From Strigamia acuminata (lineage: Eukaryota; Arthropoda; Chilopoda; Geophilomorpha; Linotaeniidae): 57,383 bases of DNA. Of the stretch, positions 34,034-45,423 are shown one piece after another. The position numbers and the translations under genes were made by a program. Location of the stretch: positions 1-57,383 of the forward strand of contig CASHSZ010000024.1 of the NCBI GenBank assembly GCA_949358305.1, given 5' to 3'. The notes below the pieces were generated by a model. That model was not told where the DNA came from, did no database searches, and worked only from the letters and a program-made list of their open reading frames with translations. Every line of letters begins with the position of its first letter. Position 1 is the stretch's first letter.

Positions 34034-36995
34034 TTTTTTAATTATGCACACATTTGTAATTATATTTACTCGTTTCTTACCAGGACGGACCCGACAACGA
34101 CGGTGCCTTGGACCTATCACAAAGCACGGGGCATTCCGTGTGGTCATCGAGCCTGCCACAAACGTGAGTTCCACGCGCTCTTCGGATCTTGCACGCAACG
34201 TCTCACAATTTATTTATTTATTTTTTTTTTTTTTCAGAGAAACGGATGGGACGGCGGATGAGATTGTGGGGGGGGTTGTGGATGAGATCGTGGAGGAGGT
34301 GGGGAAGGCGAGGGCGGCGGAAGAGACTGTGTCGGAGAAGGAGATGGAGAAGGAGATGGTGGTGGAAGAGACTGTGTCGGAGAAGGAGGTGGAGAAGGAG
34401 AAGGCAGTGGAAGAGACTGTGTCGGAGAAGGAGGTGGAGAAGGAGAAGGCGGTGGAAGAGACTGTGTCGGAGAAGGAGGTGGAGAAGGAGATGGTGGTGG
34501 AAGAGACAGTGGAGGAGATGGGAATAGTGTGGCCTGAGATGGAGGTGGAGTTGGAAAAGGAGAAGGAGACGTGGAAGGAAATGGCAGTGGAAGAGGCAGT
34601 GGAGGAGAAGGAAAAGGAGAAGGAGACGGCGACGGCACCGAAGAAGAGGAAGTGTGTGAGGAAAGGGGGTGCGAAAAAGAAACGGAAGACCGTTGAGAAG
34701 GTGGAAAAGGAAGTATTCGAGGTAACGTAGTAACTGACCATTTTATTTTGACAACCAACGTGGTCGCGTTCCAATTTGAAATTGAAAAGCGATCACGTTG
34801 ATTTGACGTAAATTAATAATTCCCGCGCGCGCACTATAATTTAACCAGCAAATTTAATTTGCCGCGCGCGCATTGAGCGGATTGATCGTATGAATCCGAC
34901 CCGCGCACAAACTTGGATTCGACGTGCAATATCGTATATTTATTTGCCCGTCTGTTTGTTCGTTTATTCATTTATTTATTTTTTTTTTCTCCAGTCGTTG
35001 CCCAGCACATCAGGGTGCACTTGGACGATGCCAAGCGTTGTGACGGTCCCGTCGTCACCAGACCTGTCACCGCCGCGGTCGCCACCACTTCAACCAACGG
35101 CGACATTAGGCAAAATGCCTTTAATGTGCCCCGTCGTGAGGTTGGAACGGCTGCAGTTGCCGATCCTCGCACCAATGCCACGTCCTGTCATGTCGGCGCC
35201 GTGCCCGGTTATGTCGACGCCGTGTTTCACCGTGCCACCATCTGCGCCCATCGCCCCCCCGCCGCCGCAAGAACAGCAACTGGCGCGTGTCATCGCCAAG
35301 CCGCGAAGATCCGCGTCGAAAAGGTCGGAGACTCGAGTCACGCGGTCGACGGAAAAGGTAACCTGTCTGGTCTATTTGTCTTTGATCGTTTGTTCAATCG
35401 TTCCTTCCATTTCTTTCAGATACGAAAGGCATCTGCATCCCAGGGCTCGGTGGTGCCGTCTGGCAGGGCAGGACCGAGTGGGCTTCCGTCCAACCTTCCG
35501 TCCAACTTGTCGATGGAGTTGGATCGACGGTTCGGAGAGTTCCAGAAATGGGTGCTCCGGAAGGTGGGGGAGGTGGAGACGGGGGCGGTGCCAACACGGC
35601 AACGACGCCAGGGTGGAGGGAAAGGAAAGAAGGAAGAAAAACTCCGGACAGAGGGCGGGAAGTCGTTCTATTGTGCTCTGTGCGCCAAACAACCGGGTAA
35701 TGAGAAACATACATTTGTTTATTTGTTTGTTTATTTTTTGTCTAATTTTTATTTTTTTTTTTTTTATTTTTTTATTTTTTTTTTTCCTTTCCTCTCCCGC
35801 GTACCTTAGGGGTGTCGAAATACGGGTATTTCAGCGAGGACGCGTACCGCCATTGGCGCCAACATCACCACCTGGACGCAGTTAAGCGCGAGGATGAAAT
35901 CTCGAAGAGAGTCAGGAAGCATCTGCGGGACTATTCGCGCAGACCCGATCTCCTGTTGCCGGTGGGTATTTAATCAATTAGTCGATTCGTTTTATTTATT
36001 TATTTATTTTTTTCTCTGTTTCCTAGAAGTTGAAAAAAATGCACAAGGCCCTGAAACGGTGCCCATTCTGCATTGCGAGGCCTGTGGTTGACCGACTAGA
36101 GGACCACTGGTTGGTCAAACACAGATATCGCATTGCATGGGCACCGGGGATGGGAGAGGGAGAGGGAGAGTGCGTCGGAGACAACGACGACGACGACGAC
36201 GACGACGACGACAACGACGGTGATTCGGCGTCACGTTCATCATCTTTTCAACGAGGCGATGCGCAGGGGGAGGAACGGGTGTTGCGATCGAGGGTGGTTC
36301 CCGTTGCGGAAGGGGGCAGCGGACCCAACAACGATCCCAACTATTGGGACGATAACCACGAAATGAAAATCTTTCGCGACGGGAGCATGCGGTTCTCCAT
36401 TCATTCGCTTACTCTCCTGCTCTTTACGATACGGGCTCAGGTTCAGGCGGAACAAGTATATATATTTTTATTTTTATTTTTATTTTTATTTATTTATTTA
36501 TGTATATATTTTTTTTATTTTTTATTTTTTTTTTAGTATTGGGACGATCCCGACATCAAGACCCACTTACTCCGGATGCTGGGGATGTTAAACCAATGGA
36601 ACGACATGTTGGTGAGTGAATCTACCGCGCGCGTCTACGTCGACACTTTTCAGATATTGATTTTCTCGTTTTATTTGCAGAATAAAGATTTCTCGTTCGG
36701 TGATGAGGTGCTGATGAAGGAGAGGTTTGTTGTCGTCGACGAGCCCGAGAACGACGAAGGAGAGGGGTGTGGAGAAGAGAGACGCCGGGAAGAAGAGCGT
36801 GAAACAGGTGAAAGGTGTGAAGAGGAAAAAGAAGACGACGAAGATTACAGAAACTCTGAATTTGAGGACGATGCGGAAAGTGATGAGGACGAAGACGAAG
36901 AAAAGAAACTGGCGAGGAAGGAGAAAGAGAAACGGGCAAGGAGCAAGAGAAAGAGGAAAGGAAAGGGAAAGTCGAGCGCCGGAAAGAAAAAGTGA
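31551..36995 (+). CDS. Large paired zinc-finger protein with coiled-coil repeats (13 exons)
   Basis: Exons: 31551-31589, 32007-32102, 32629-32682, 33025-33276, 33624-33716, 34084-34163, 34238-34721, 34995-35357, 35420-35696, 35810-35961, 36027-36455, 36537-36611, 36681-36995. All phases agree; about 900 residues. Order of parts: acidic N terminus; a helix of RLVERVVERVVERR type; a 15-residue repeat VEETVSEKEVEKEKA about four times (34318-34497); Lys-rich block; Pro/Ser-rich region with PCPVMS repeats; then the paired zinc unit (SFYCALC, YRHWRQHHH, then CPFC and DHWLVKHRY); an Asp run; YWDDxxx motifs in two exons; and a Lys/Arg/Glu tail ending RSKRKRKGKGK, a probable nuclear signal. It shares the zinc unit and exon order with 11836-12385 and the arm genes but lacks their PHD finger. 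Confidence 0.78.
33309..33550. mobile_element. Possible MITE in intron 4 of 13-exon gene
   Basis: Ends resemble inverted repeats (TATACCGTATATCT at the left, TATACAGTATATCT read inward from the right). Inside is a near-perfect hairpin AATAGCGCAC/GTGCGCTATT at about 33461-33482 and a second GCGCGCTATT. Resembles the compact fold-back elements common in animal genomes. Confidence 0.5.
34318..34497 (+). repeat. 45-nt coding minisatellite
   Basis: Four in-frame 45-nt units in exon 7 of the 13-exon gene encode VEETVSEKEVEKEKA and close variants (EMEKEMV). Highly charged, likely helical. Confidence 0.85.
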
Positions 36996-38077
36996 ATTCG
37001 CCTAATCTGCTCCTCAAATGTACGAATACATGTTTTAAATTTAATTTTAATTTATTTCACTCCTTTAAAACTCGTTCTTTTTTTACAGACAAATGGGCAC
37101 GTCGGTGTTTGATAGCGACGCAATCGTGTTGTTCGTTGTTCGAGCGCATCATTTTTCGGCACCCCCAATCACAACGATGTCTTCTCTCGCACACGTGGAA
37201 TGTGGCAGCCTCGTCCACGTCGAGTCTGGTTCGAGTGGACTCTGACAAAACAGCGAAGCTACTCGAATTCTCGACGTCAGTGTGTTTGGTGTCGTCGTTG
37301 TTTCGGTCACACGAGTGGCGCCCTCTTCACGTCCGCGCGGAGAAACGCTAAAAATTGCGGACAGCGTTCCAAAACAATCAACGGTCATTCACAGCGAATT
37401 ACTAATCTGACAATAATTTCTGTGTTCTTGGTGTTGTTTTTGATTACGGTGTTGTTCTTTTTAACAATCAAGCATGGTTCTGCGTTTAAAACACACCGAT
37501 TTTATTTCTTTTTGTGCTTGTTTGTTTTTTTTTTTTTTTTTTTTAATTTTATTAGATTTCAAACAAACAGTTTTCCGGATCGAAACTAACTTTTTTTTTG
37601 CTTATATTTAATACTTCTGATAAAAAATAATAATTTATATTTTTCTGAGTTTACAACTTGCAATTTTATTTTAGTTTTGGTGTGGTAGCATTTAATATTT
37701 GCGTGTTTGTTTGTTTGTTTGTTTGAATCTCGATTAGTCTGGTATAAAAGATGTTATGTTATGTTTGTTTATTTAATGCTGAATTTTAACAATATTGATT
37801 TAAAAAAATAATCGATAGATAATTTAACATGTGCATGTTAATTACAAACGAGTTTTAATGATTAAATATGATTATGAAAATTAAAATTAAAATTGAAAAC
37901 GATTTGAAAAATTAAAAATGATTTATTCACAAAAAAAATAAAGAAATATATATATATATATATAAAAACGAGTTGTTTACAAAAAAAAAAAGGAAAAAAA
38001 AAAAATTAAAAATTAACATGGAAAATGGAAAATTACAAATGAGTGAACATGGAAAATTTAAAATTTAAAAATTGAGA

Positions 38078-38117
<40 letters not shown>
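36996..38117 (+). other. 3' flank: AT-rich DNA with a short kinase-like fragment
   Basis: A 34-bp stretch at 37151-37184 (minus) matches the thymidine kinase coding sequence around VVIGGAEK with four differences. An open stretch 37090-37352 follows an acceptor-like TTTTACAG but has no supported frame. From 37500 on the DNA is A/T tracts, (AT)n near 37948-37962, and a T run at 38081-38110. Confidence 0.4.
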
Positions 38118-38738
38118 TTAAATAAAATTGAAGTGACGAGTTGCCATCTCGGCCGCAAACAGAGTTGCCCGTTGCACCTCCTCGGCTGCTTCACATGAGG
38201 CTACGGCGGCATCGACAGCCTCTTCAATGGCGGCCACGACGTTGGGGTCAGTGCCGTTGGCCGACGCGACGACCCCTGCCGCCGCCGCCACCGACTCCCG
38301 TGTCGCTCTAATCGACTGCGACAGAGTCATTGCCGCCGCGGCAGCCGCCGTGGCCACCATGATCAAGGACAACGCCGGGTCCTCCACTTGGGCGGCGAAC
38401 TCGACCGACCCAATCGCGCGCGCAGTTGCAAGCGCGCGTCCTCCTGCCTCCGCCGACGCACGAAGCGCCGCAATTCGATGTCGCATTATCGGCGGCTGTG
38501 GTGGCGGCAGAAGGCTGCAACAAAGAATAAATAAATCAATCAATCAATCAATCAATCAAACGACCAATCGTGTCAATTTGCAATTTACTCACCTCGGTTG
38601 GGCGTCGCGTCTAAGGGCGAACTGCTGAGGGCGGGGTAGGGGCGACGCCCACCTCTCGTTAACCGAGGGGACACCCCTCCACGCCGCCCTACCCCGTCTT
38701 CTGATTCGACGCGATCGTTCATCATCACTGTCTGCCAT
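38118..38738 (-). CDS. Ala-rich helical protein
   Basis: Exons 38738-38593 and 38514-38118, joined with two leftover bases; about 180 residues. An acceptor (TTTCCTAG) immediately before the ATG shows a 5' UTR exon upstream. The first exon is Arg-rich (MADSDDERSRRIRRRGR). The second is long and Ala-rich (RIAALRASAEAGGRALATAR, VATAAAAAAMTLSQSI, AIEEAVDAAVASCEAAEEV), likely one or more amphipathic helices rather than membrane segments. No family recognised. The copia element is inserted 272 bp upstream of the ATG, probably in its promoter or 5' leader. Confidence 0.6.
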
Positions 38739-39010
38739 CTAGGAAACGAAAATATAAAAAATAAAAATAAATAAATAAATAAATAAATAGATAAGAGATA
38801 ATAAAAATTGAACGAAATAAGCGGAGAAGAAACCTGAGTCGAAGCTGGGATGCATGTTGACGGAACATATAAACCCGATGTCGGCAATAACACTGCATCG
38901 AGGACGATTTAACAACTTGAAATTGGAAATTCTGTTTTGAATTTTTTAATTTACCGTCTATTTGTTCGTTATTTTGATTTATTTTGTAGTGTTTTGTTTT
39001 GCGTTGTTCG

Positions 39011-39480
39011 TATAGAGTTTAGGGACAAATGTTGTCACAGTCTTGACTTTATAGTGTAGAGATTACTTCGTGCGTTTCCGGATTAGCACGATTGTCACGC
39101 GATTAGTTTATCATTGTATTATGTCCCGGAATTGCAGATCAGTTGTTATTGCTTTTTATCTAATGCGTGTTTCGTTACCACAACTGATTTACCTTTATAT
39201 AATGATTTGTCTAATTGTCGTCTGCTCTTATGAGCATTTTGTATTAAGAACTTGTTCTGTTTTAAGTTGTTTATGTTTAAACATTGTACAGGACAAATCA
39301 AATTGAATACAATAGTGATTTGTCCTTCTTATAGTTTGTGAGGTGAAATAACCTCAAACCATGTATCATTTGTTCTCACATGTTTTCCATGATATTAAAG
39401 ATGGCGGCACAATTTGTGCTAGTGTTGCAAAACATTGAAAACTGCTTGAACTCACCTGATTTAAGATCCATAGGCCAACA
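39011..39480 (+). repeat. 5' LTR of copia element
   Basis: 470 bp, same sequence as 45434-45903 where compared. Contains AAGATGGCGGCAC near 39404, an initiator/YY1-like motif, and ends GGCCAACA. The reading frames inside it are present in both LTRs and are not taken as genes. Confidence 0.95.
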
Positions 39481-39481
39481 G

Positions 39482-39499
39482 TGGTAGCAGAGGCATGAG
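39482..39499 (+). promoter_or_regulatory. Primer binding site
   Basis: TGGTAGCAGAGGCATGAG starts one base after the LTR. TGGTAGCAGAG is complementary to the 3' end typical of eukaryotic initiator tRNA-Met. Confidence 0.75.
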
Positions 39500-40657
39500 T
39501 TTCTGGTGAGTTGCTGTTGTTTAAAGCAATTTTTCGGCGTTTTTCCACGTCGCGGGCGGCCACGACGCACGGAAAACGGAGGGGGACGAGACGAAACGTT
39601 TCCCACACGTCGCCGAGCAGCACAGCCAACAACGGGGGTCGGCGGATTCGAAATTGTTCGTTTTTCGACGGTTTTGAGCGGTTTCAAGCGTGGAAAGGCC
39701 AGCGTTTTCATCATTAGAGATGTCAACAAGATATTTTCGTTAAAATATCCGGCATTTGGCAGTAGGAAACTGCTAAAACCACGTGAAACTGTACTTTTCA
39801 AACCGGATCACATTTTGAGAAATCCAAGATGGCGCCGCCCAGCTGTTAAGTGTTTGGACTGTTTGCTGCATCGTTTTCCAGCGGTTTTCGGTACTTGTGA
39901 GTTGCTACGAGTGTCTGTATTTATTATTTACATCAGTGCAAGGTGTTTTAACTCTTTTTGCTTCTATTTATCGGCGGAGTTCGTCGATTTTGAGTGTTTT
40001 TCGCCGCGTACGAGTGTATCGCCGATCAACACGGATATTTCGCATTACGAACGGTCAACGTTCGTCCTACACGTCTCGAACGACGTGGCAACGTTTTGGG
40101 AACCCGTGCGTACGTAATACGCACGTGTATTCGACACTGAAGAGCCGCAATTCGCACGACCGCGATTGCGAAGGCGCGGAAGTGCGCAATATCGTTTTGC
40201 ATCGATTTTGCCCACGTTTGCACGGAAGTGTGCACGTGGAAGACACGTCAGCCCAATCTCCGTGTGTATTTCAGCGTGGGACAGCATTTCAACACGGAAA
40301 TCATCTCAACTTGCCATCTTCACATCATAATAGTGTATATTAGGGGTCGAAATTATTTGTCAATAATATTAAGTTTTTGTTTGGGCCCTTTTGTTTGTTT
40401 GACACCCTTTAGGCATTCGCCTAGTGTCATCCTATTCTTGGCCAGGCTTGCTCGAAGCAAGGGGGCGATCCCGCGACCCCAGGAGTGTCGGACGGAAGCC
40501 CTTGTAGCGACTGGTCAAGGTAGTTGTGCTCACTTATTGAGCTGTACCCCGGGTGGAATTGCATTATTTTTCGCCTAATTTTTGGTGGGTTAAGTGTGAT
40601 ATTTTGCAAGTGTTGTGTTTTTTGAGTGATTTTTGTGTTTGTGCTACGAATTTTATA
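39500..40657 (+). other. Copia untranslated leader
   Basis: About 1.2 kb between the primer site and the polyprotein ATG, with several short upstream frames and an ATGGCGCCGCCC motif at 39829. It is long for a copia leader and could hold packaging signals. No conserved protein seen. Confidence 0.5.
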
Positions 40658-43600
40658 ATGGCCAGTGAAGTGATGGAAGATTTTTCCAAGCCATTTAATG
40701 CAAACATTCGCAAATTAGACGGTGCAAATTATGAGTCTTGGGCCGTCGACATGCAGCTTTACTTAGAGCACCAAGGAGTTTGGGCTCACGTAATTGGAAC
40801 CGAGCCAGCGTTGGCCGCAACGGCCTCCCCGAAGGAAAAGCGTGATTTCCAGGCACGAGAATCCCGTGCACGTTCCTCCATTTGTCTCGGCTGTACGGAA
40901 GCCCAGAAGGGAGTTGCTGTTGCACATAAAACAGCAAAGGCAGCGTGGGACGCGTTAAAAACAGCGTACCAGCCCACTACGATGGCGCGACAAGCCAGGT
41001 TGCGCCGGGAGTTTTTACAACTCCAGATGCTTCCGGGAGACGACATGGTTGTGTTTACTTCTAGAGTAGACAGGAAGGCGCTAGAATTAAAGGACGTGGA
41101 CATTACTCTGTCGGATAAAGAGATCGCGTTCCAATATTTGGATTTCCTCGGGCCTGAATACGAGGCTCTAAAATCCATCGTGTACCACTGGGACAAAGCC
41201 GACTTTACGGTCGCAAAAGTTAAAGAAAGGCTCCTTGCTGAGTATAACAGGACCCATGGCGGGACTGCGCCGGGGGATGCGACTGCATCTGCATCTGGAG
41301 CTTATGCAACGAACCCACAACGGTCACAGCAAAAAGGAATTGTTTGTTACAACTGCGGCGGAAAAGGACACTTTTCACGCGATTGCCCTTCATCGAAACA
41401 GGGCTTTACGATTGTGCCGACCAAATCTGCATCGAATATTTCTCAGTCTCGTGGACGCGGCAAAGGCCGAGGACGTGCACGGGGAAGAAAAGCTAATCTG
41501 AGCTCTTCTGAGGAACTGGAAGGATTCTACACATCGCTTCAGCAGACTATTGGACAATCAACGACAACCGTGTCTTCATTTGTTACATCATCGGGGGTGC
41601 AAGACATGGCGTGGTATGTGGACACTGGCGCCACCGACCACTTTACTTTCACCAAACACGGTTTCGTGAATTACAAGCCCCTTTCTAATTATTCAGTGCG
41701 ATTGGGTGAGGGTTCATCCAAAATTGACGGGGTGGGAGATATTAAACTAGAATCACGGGATAAATCTCAAGGGCACCCATTCATATTAAAGAATGTGTTT
41801 TACGCACCAAATTTTACTAAAAATTTGATTTCCCTCGGTCGCACTGATGAGGCTGGGTATATAACCCGAGTTGGTGAAGGGAAAATGGTCATTTTCAAAC
41901 AACGGATTACGGAACCAATACTGACAGCCATGCGTCAGTCGGACAGAATGTACAAGAGTTCTTGTCAGATTGCGGTTCCTTCTGTAAATGCAAGTGTTGT
42001 TCCGACGCATGCGGAAACACCTAGCATGAGTGGTCCGGTTACTAACCAATCAAGTGTTACTGAAAGTGTTAATGTTGTTAATGATAATAGCGTTTTATCT
42101 AATTCTAACTCGAGTGAATGCGTAGCGCAGGCGAGCGAAATTACGAAACCGTCTTATAACGAGGTGTTAAAAACACCAAAAGGCATTAAGGGCAGTAAAA
42201 CTCTGGGGACTTTAGTTGATTTGCAGGCAAAAGCGGCACAAAGTGGATCCGGCACAGGTGCGCTTTCAGCCAACGGAGTTAAAGGGGTTCAGCCTAATGT
42301 AAAGGCGGATAAAGCGTTAGACATTACTTATTGGCATGGCCGAATGGCACATTTACACACGAAGGGTATTGTTGACATGGAAAAGTCAACAGATATTTTT
42401 GGAGTGAAATTGTCTAATAAAGACATGGACCCGTGTGACGTGTGCATAAGAGCGAAAAAGACGCGTGCGGGGTTTCTTCCGATTGGACAAATTTTGACCA
42501 AAGGCATATTAGACCTTGTCCATATGGACGTTTGGGGAGCAAGCCAAACTAAAACCCTTGGGGGTGGGAGTTATTTCCTACTTATAGTGGACGATTATTC
42601 ACGCTTTATGTGGATATACATCATGAAAAAGAAAAGTGATGTATTAGGGATTTTTAAGATTTGGCAAAGAGAGATTGAACGTACGACATCTAAAAAGGTC
42701 AAAGCGATACGAACTGACCGAGGGGGTGAGTTTGTATCCAAAGAATGGGAAGATTATGCTCAACAAGAAGGAATTAAATGCGAGCGGACGAATGCCTATT
42801 CGCCCGAAATGAATTCTGTCGCAGAGCGGGCCAACCGCCTAATCTTAGAGGGGGTGAGAGCAATGCTAATCGAAACGGGTCTTCCCAAGAGATTGTGGGG
42901 AGAGTTAGCGGTAACTCTTGTTTATGTTAAGAACTTATACCCACATCCGAAATTGAACAATCGTTCCCCCTATAATGTATTTTATAACAAAAGGGCTTCA
43001 GTTAGGCATTTAAGATGCATTGGATCAAAATGTTATACACATATCCCTGCCCAACAACGACATAGCAAATTGGAACCAAGAGCTTGGGTTGGAGCCCTTG
43101 TAGGTTATTGTACTGATACAAAGGGATATCGCATATGGGACCCAACACGTAACAAGATTTTTGGGTCAAAACACGTGACCGTTAATGAAAATGAATATTG
43201 GCACGAGAAGGGGAACCACATTCCTAAAAACGGAAAGGAACAGACACAAAGTTTTGAATACTTTAATGTGAGTGACTTGGGACTTGAGTCAGATGACGAA
43301 GCACCAACACCAGTGAGGTTAGCACCTGTTCCTATACCAGGTCAAATTTTGCCAGGTCAAGTTCCCCCAATTCAGGGTTTACCTGTCCAACAAGCCGTGC
43401 CACCTGTTTTAAAGCCGCTTCCACCAGCTGTGGATTTGACACTTGGTAAGCCCCCATTACCAACAACCCCTAAACCCCTGGTTTTTAAGAAACCAAAACT
43501 GATTGAATTTACTGGAGAACCAACTGACGAAGTCAGTGATGATGAAGAGGTTTTCCAAGAAGCACTGTTAGCTTCTCCAAACGTAAGAGGGGGTCAAGAG

Positions 43601-45412
43601 GCTGTAGCAGTTGGGGGTGTTCCTTTGTTAAAATTGAACATGAGTGATTGGGATATTAAACCATATGTTAGACAAACAGGAAGGGATGCTGGGACAACCT
43701 ATGCGCATTATGTAGCGCCGAATAAGAAAAGGCTCCGCAGCAGAATTGAGGCATTGCATTGGTGCCAAGAAAACGGATACGAGTTTGAGGCAGATCTGTT
43801 TGATTTCTCAGGGAAAACTCAAAATGAAGAACTTCCGAACCCATTTGCGGGTTTTGCGGGTTGTTGTGCGCTTGAGCCCAACACCTACGAGGAGGCTATA
43901 AAAGGCGAGCGAAAGTCCGAATGGGTTGGCGCAATGCAAGAAGAAATTGACATATTTAATGAAAGAAAGGTATATGAAGAGGTTGATTGTGAGAAAGACC
44001 AACAATTGCTAGGCAGCAAATGGATCTATAAGATCAAGAGAGATAATACCGGGGAAATAAGACGTCATCGAGCGAGACTGGTCGCCCAAGGTTTCAAACA
44101 GCGACCGGGTATAGATTTTACCGAGGTGTTCTCACCTGTGGTGAATTTTGTTGTTATCTTGGTGTTATTTTGCATGTTGGTTGTTCTCATGAATTGGAGA
44201 GACACACATGCGGATATAAAAGCCGCATATCTCTATGGAGACTTGGACGAAGTCCAATACATGGGAATTCCAAAAGGGTTTCAAACGCCGCAGAATGTCG
44301 GCAAGTGCTGGAAGCTTTACAAAGCTTTATACGGCCTGCATCAGTCGGGCCGTATGTGGTTCGAAAAGTTGCACGACAGACTGTTGCACATAGGATTTAA
44401 ACCGGTCCCTGGTTTCAACTGCGTTTATTGCATGGACAGAGATGTAGTTTTAGTCGTGTATGTCGATGACTTAGTCATCTTTTCACGCAACGAAAAGATC
44501 GAGAAAGATGTCCTGTCCTGGATTACAGAACACTTTCAAATGGTAAACCTTGGGCCAGTGACCCTTTTACTAGGCATAGAATTTACGCGTGTGAATGGCA
44601 AGATCTTAGTGCATCAGCGCAAATATATCGAGAGATTATGCAACCATTTTAAAATCGATGGGTCGCATAAAGTTCATTTACCTGGGGCTGTAGGTACTAT
44701 GATAATGGGGGTGAAAAAGGATGAACAACTTGACACCGTGTTCCCCTATAGATCGCTGGTTGGTAGTCTTCTGTTTTTGGCGTCGCGAACCAGACCAGAT
44801 ATACTATTTTCCACCATTGTGCTCTCCCAATACAACGAGCGACATTCTCAGAGACATATTAATATGTTATTGCAGGTACTCAGGTACCTGAAAAGTACTG
44901 AGGATTATTGTATTGATCTCTCGAGATGCAAAAGCGCTTTGCTAACGGTATTTACCGATGCGTCATACGCTACTGATGTAGACCAACGAAGGAGTTTCGG
45001 AGGTCATGTAGTTTTCCTGGGCGGTGTTCCGGTTTCGTGGTCATGTAGAAAGCAGAAGATGACCACGTTATCCGTGATGGAGTCAGAGTTTGTGGCCATC
45101 GTTGATGGCGTCAGGGAACTGATATGGCTTAAGAGGCTCTTCAACATGTCGGTAATGTTCGACTACTTTGGGAATTTGCAGCCCTGTGTCTTAGCTGATA
45201 GCACAGCGGCGATACAATATAGCAAGAACCGCGTAGAAAATAAAGCGAACAAACACATCGAGGTTCGCTTTCATTATTTACGCGATCTGTATGAAAGCAA
45301 GGTCTTCGACATCCGGCACGTTTCTGGAAGACTGAACGTGGCCGATTTATTAACCAAGTGGTTAGCCCGACCACGTTTGACTGAATTGTGTGGACACATC
45401 TTTGACATGTGA
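40658..45412 (+). CDS. gag-pol: Copia Gag-Pol polyprotein
   Basis: One frame of 1584 residues from ATG 40658 (MASEVMEDFSK). Order: Gag with a copia-type UBN2-like part (YESWAVDMQLYLE), a CCHC knuckle (CYNCGGKGHFSRDC, near residue 230), protease WYVDTGATDHF (near 320), integrase HHCC zinc site and core with Asp/Asp/Glu in HMDVWG, RTDRGGEF and SVAERANR (620-720), reverse transcriptase with RARLVAQGFKQ, LDEVQYMGIPKGF and YVDD (near 1267), and RNase H with FTDASY, MESEF and DSTAAI (1430-1515). The integrase-before-RT order is diagnostic of copia. No frameshift or stop. With no separate gag frame, the Gag:Pol ratio must be set in another way. Confidence 0.97.
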   Translation: MASEVMEDFSKPFNANIRKLDGANYESWAVDMQLYLEHQGVWAHVIGTEPALAATASPKEKRDFQARESRARSSICLGCTEAQKGVAVAHKTAKAAWDALKTAYQPTTMARQARLRREFLQLQMLPGDDMVVFTSRVDRKALELKDVDITLSDKEIAFQYLDFLGPEYEALKSIVYHWDKADFTVAKVKERLLAEYNRTHGGTAPGDATASASGAYATNPQRSQQKGIVCYNCGGKGHFSRDCPSSKQGFTIVPTKSASNISQSRGRGKGRGRARGRKANLSSSEELEGFYTSLQQTIGQSTTTVSSFVTSSGVQDMAWYVDTGATDHFTFTKHGFVNYKPLSNYSVRLGEGSSKIDGVGDIKLESRDKSQGHPFILKNVFYAPNFTKNLISLGRTDEAGYITRVGEGKMVIFKQRITEPILTAMRQSDRMYKSSCQIAVPSVNASVVPTHAETPSMSGPVTNQSSVTESVNVVNDNSVLSNSNSSECVAQASEITKPSYNEVLKTPKGIKGSKTLGTLVDLQAKAAQSGSGTGALSANGVKGVQPNVKADKALDITYWHGRMAHLHTKGIVDMEKSTDIFGVKLSNKDMDPCDVCIRAKKTRAGFLPIGQILTKGILDLVHMDVWGASQTKTLGGGSYFLLIVDDYSRFMWIYIMKKKSDVLGIFKIWQREIERTTSKKVKAIRTDRGGEFVSKEWEDYAQQEGIKCERTNAYSPEMNSVAERANRLILEGVRAMLIETGLPKRLWGELAVTLVYVKNLYPHPKLNNRSPYNVFYNKRASVRHLRCIGSKCYTHIPAQQRHSKLEPRAWVGALVGYCTDTKGYRIWDPTRNKIFGSKHVTVNENEYWHEKGNHIPKNGKEQTQSFEYFNVSDLGLESDDEAPTPVRLAPVPIPGQILPGQVPPIQGLPVQQAVPPVLKPLPPAVDLTLGKPPLPTTPKPLVFKKPKLIEFTGEPTDEVSDDEEVFQEALLASPNVRGGQEAVAVGGVPLLKLNMSDWDIKPYVRQTGRDAGTTYAHYVAPNKKRLRSRIEALHWCQENGYEFEADLFDFSGKTQNEELPNPFAGFAGCCALEPNTYEEAIKGERKSEWVGAMQEEIDIFNERKVYEEVDCEKDQQLLGSKWIYKIKRDNTGEIRRHRARLVAQGFKQRPGIDFTEVFSPVVNFVVILVLFCMLVVLMNWRDTHADIKAAYLYGDLDEVQYMGIPKGFQTPQNVGKCWKLYKALYGLHQSGRMWFEKLHDRLLHIGFKPVPGFNCVYCMDRDVVLVVYVDDLVIFSRNEKIEKDVLSWITEHFQMVNLGPVTLLLGIEFTRVNGKILVHQRKYIERLCNHFKIDGSHKVHLPGAVGTMIMGVKKDEQLDTVFPYRSLVGSLLFLASRTRPDILFSTIVLSQYNERHSQRHINMLLQVLRYLKSTEDYCIDLSRCKSALLTVFTDASYATDVDQRRSFGGHVVFLGGVPVSWSCRKQKMTTLSVMESEFVAIVDGVRELIWLKRLFNMSVMFDYFGNLQPCVLADSTAAIQYSKNRVENKANKHIEVRFHYLRDLYESKVFDIRHVSGRLNVADLLTKWLARPRLTELCGHIFDM

Positions 45413-45423
45413 CACAGTTGTCC

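Noticed and set aside
34214-34774. Long Ser/Pro-rich frames on the minus strand opposite the 13-exon gene
   Set aside because: Antisense shadows of the GAG-rich coding repeat; the plus strand has consistent splice phases.
39070-39306. 78-residue frame, identical at 45493-45729
   Set aside because: It lies wholly inside the copia LTRs, hence the identity; no protein features.
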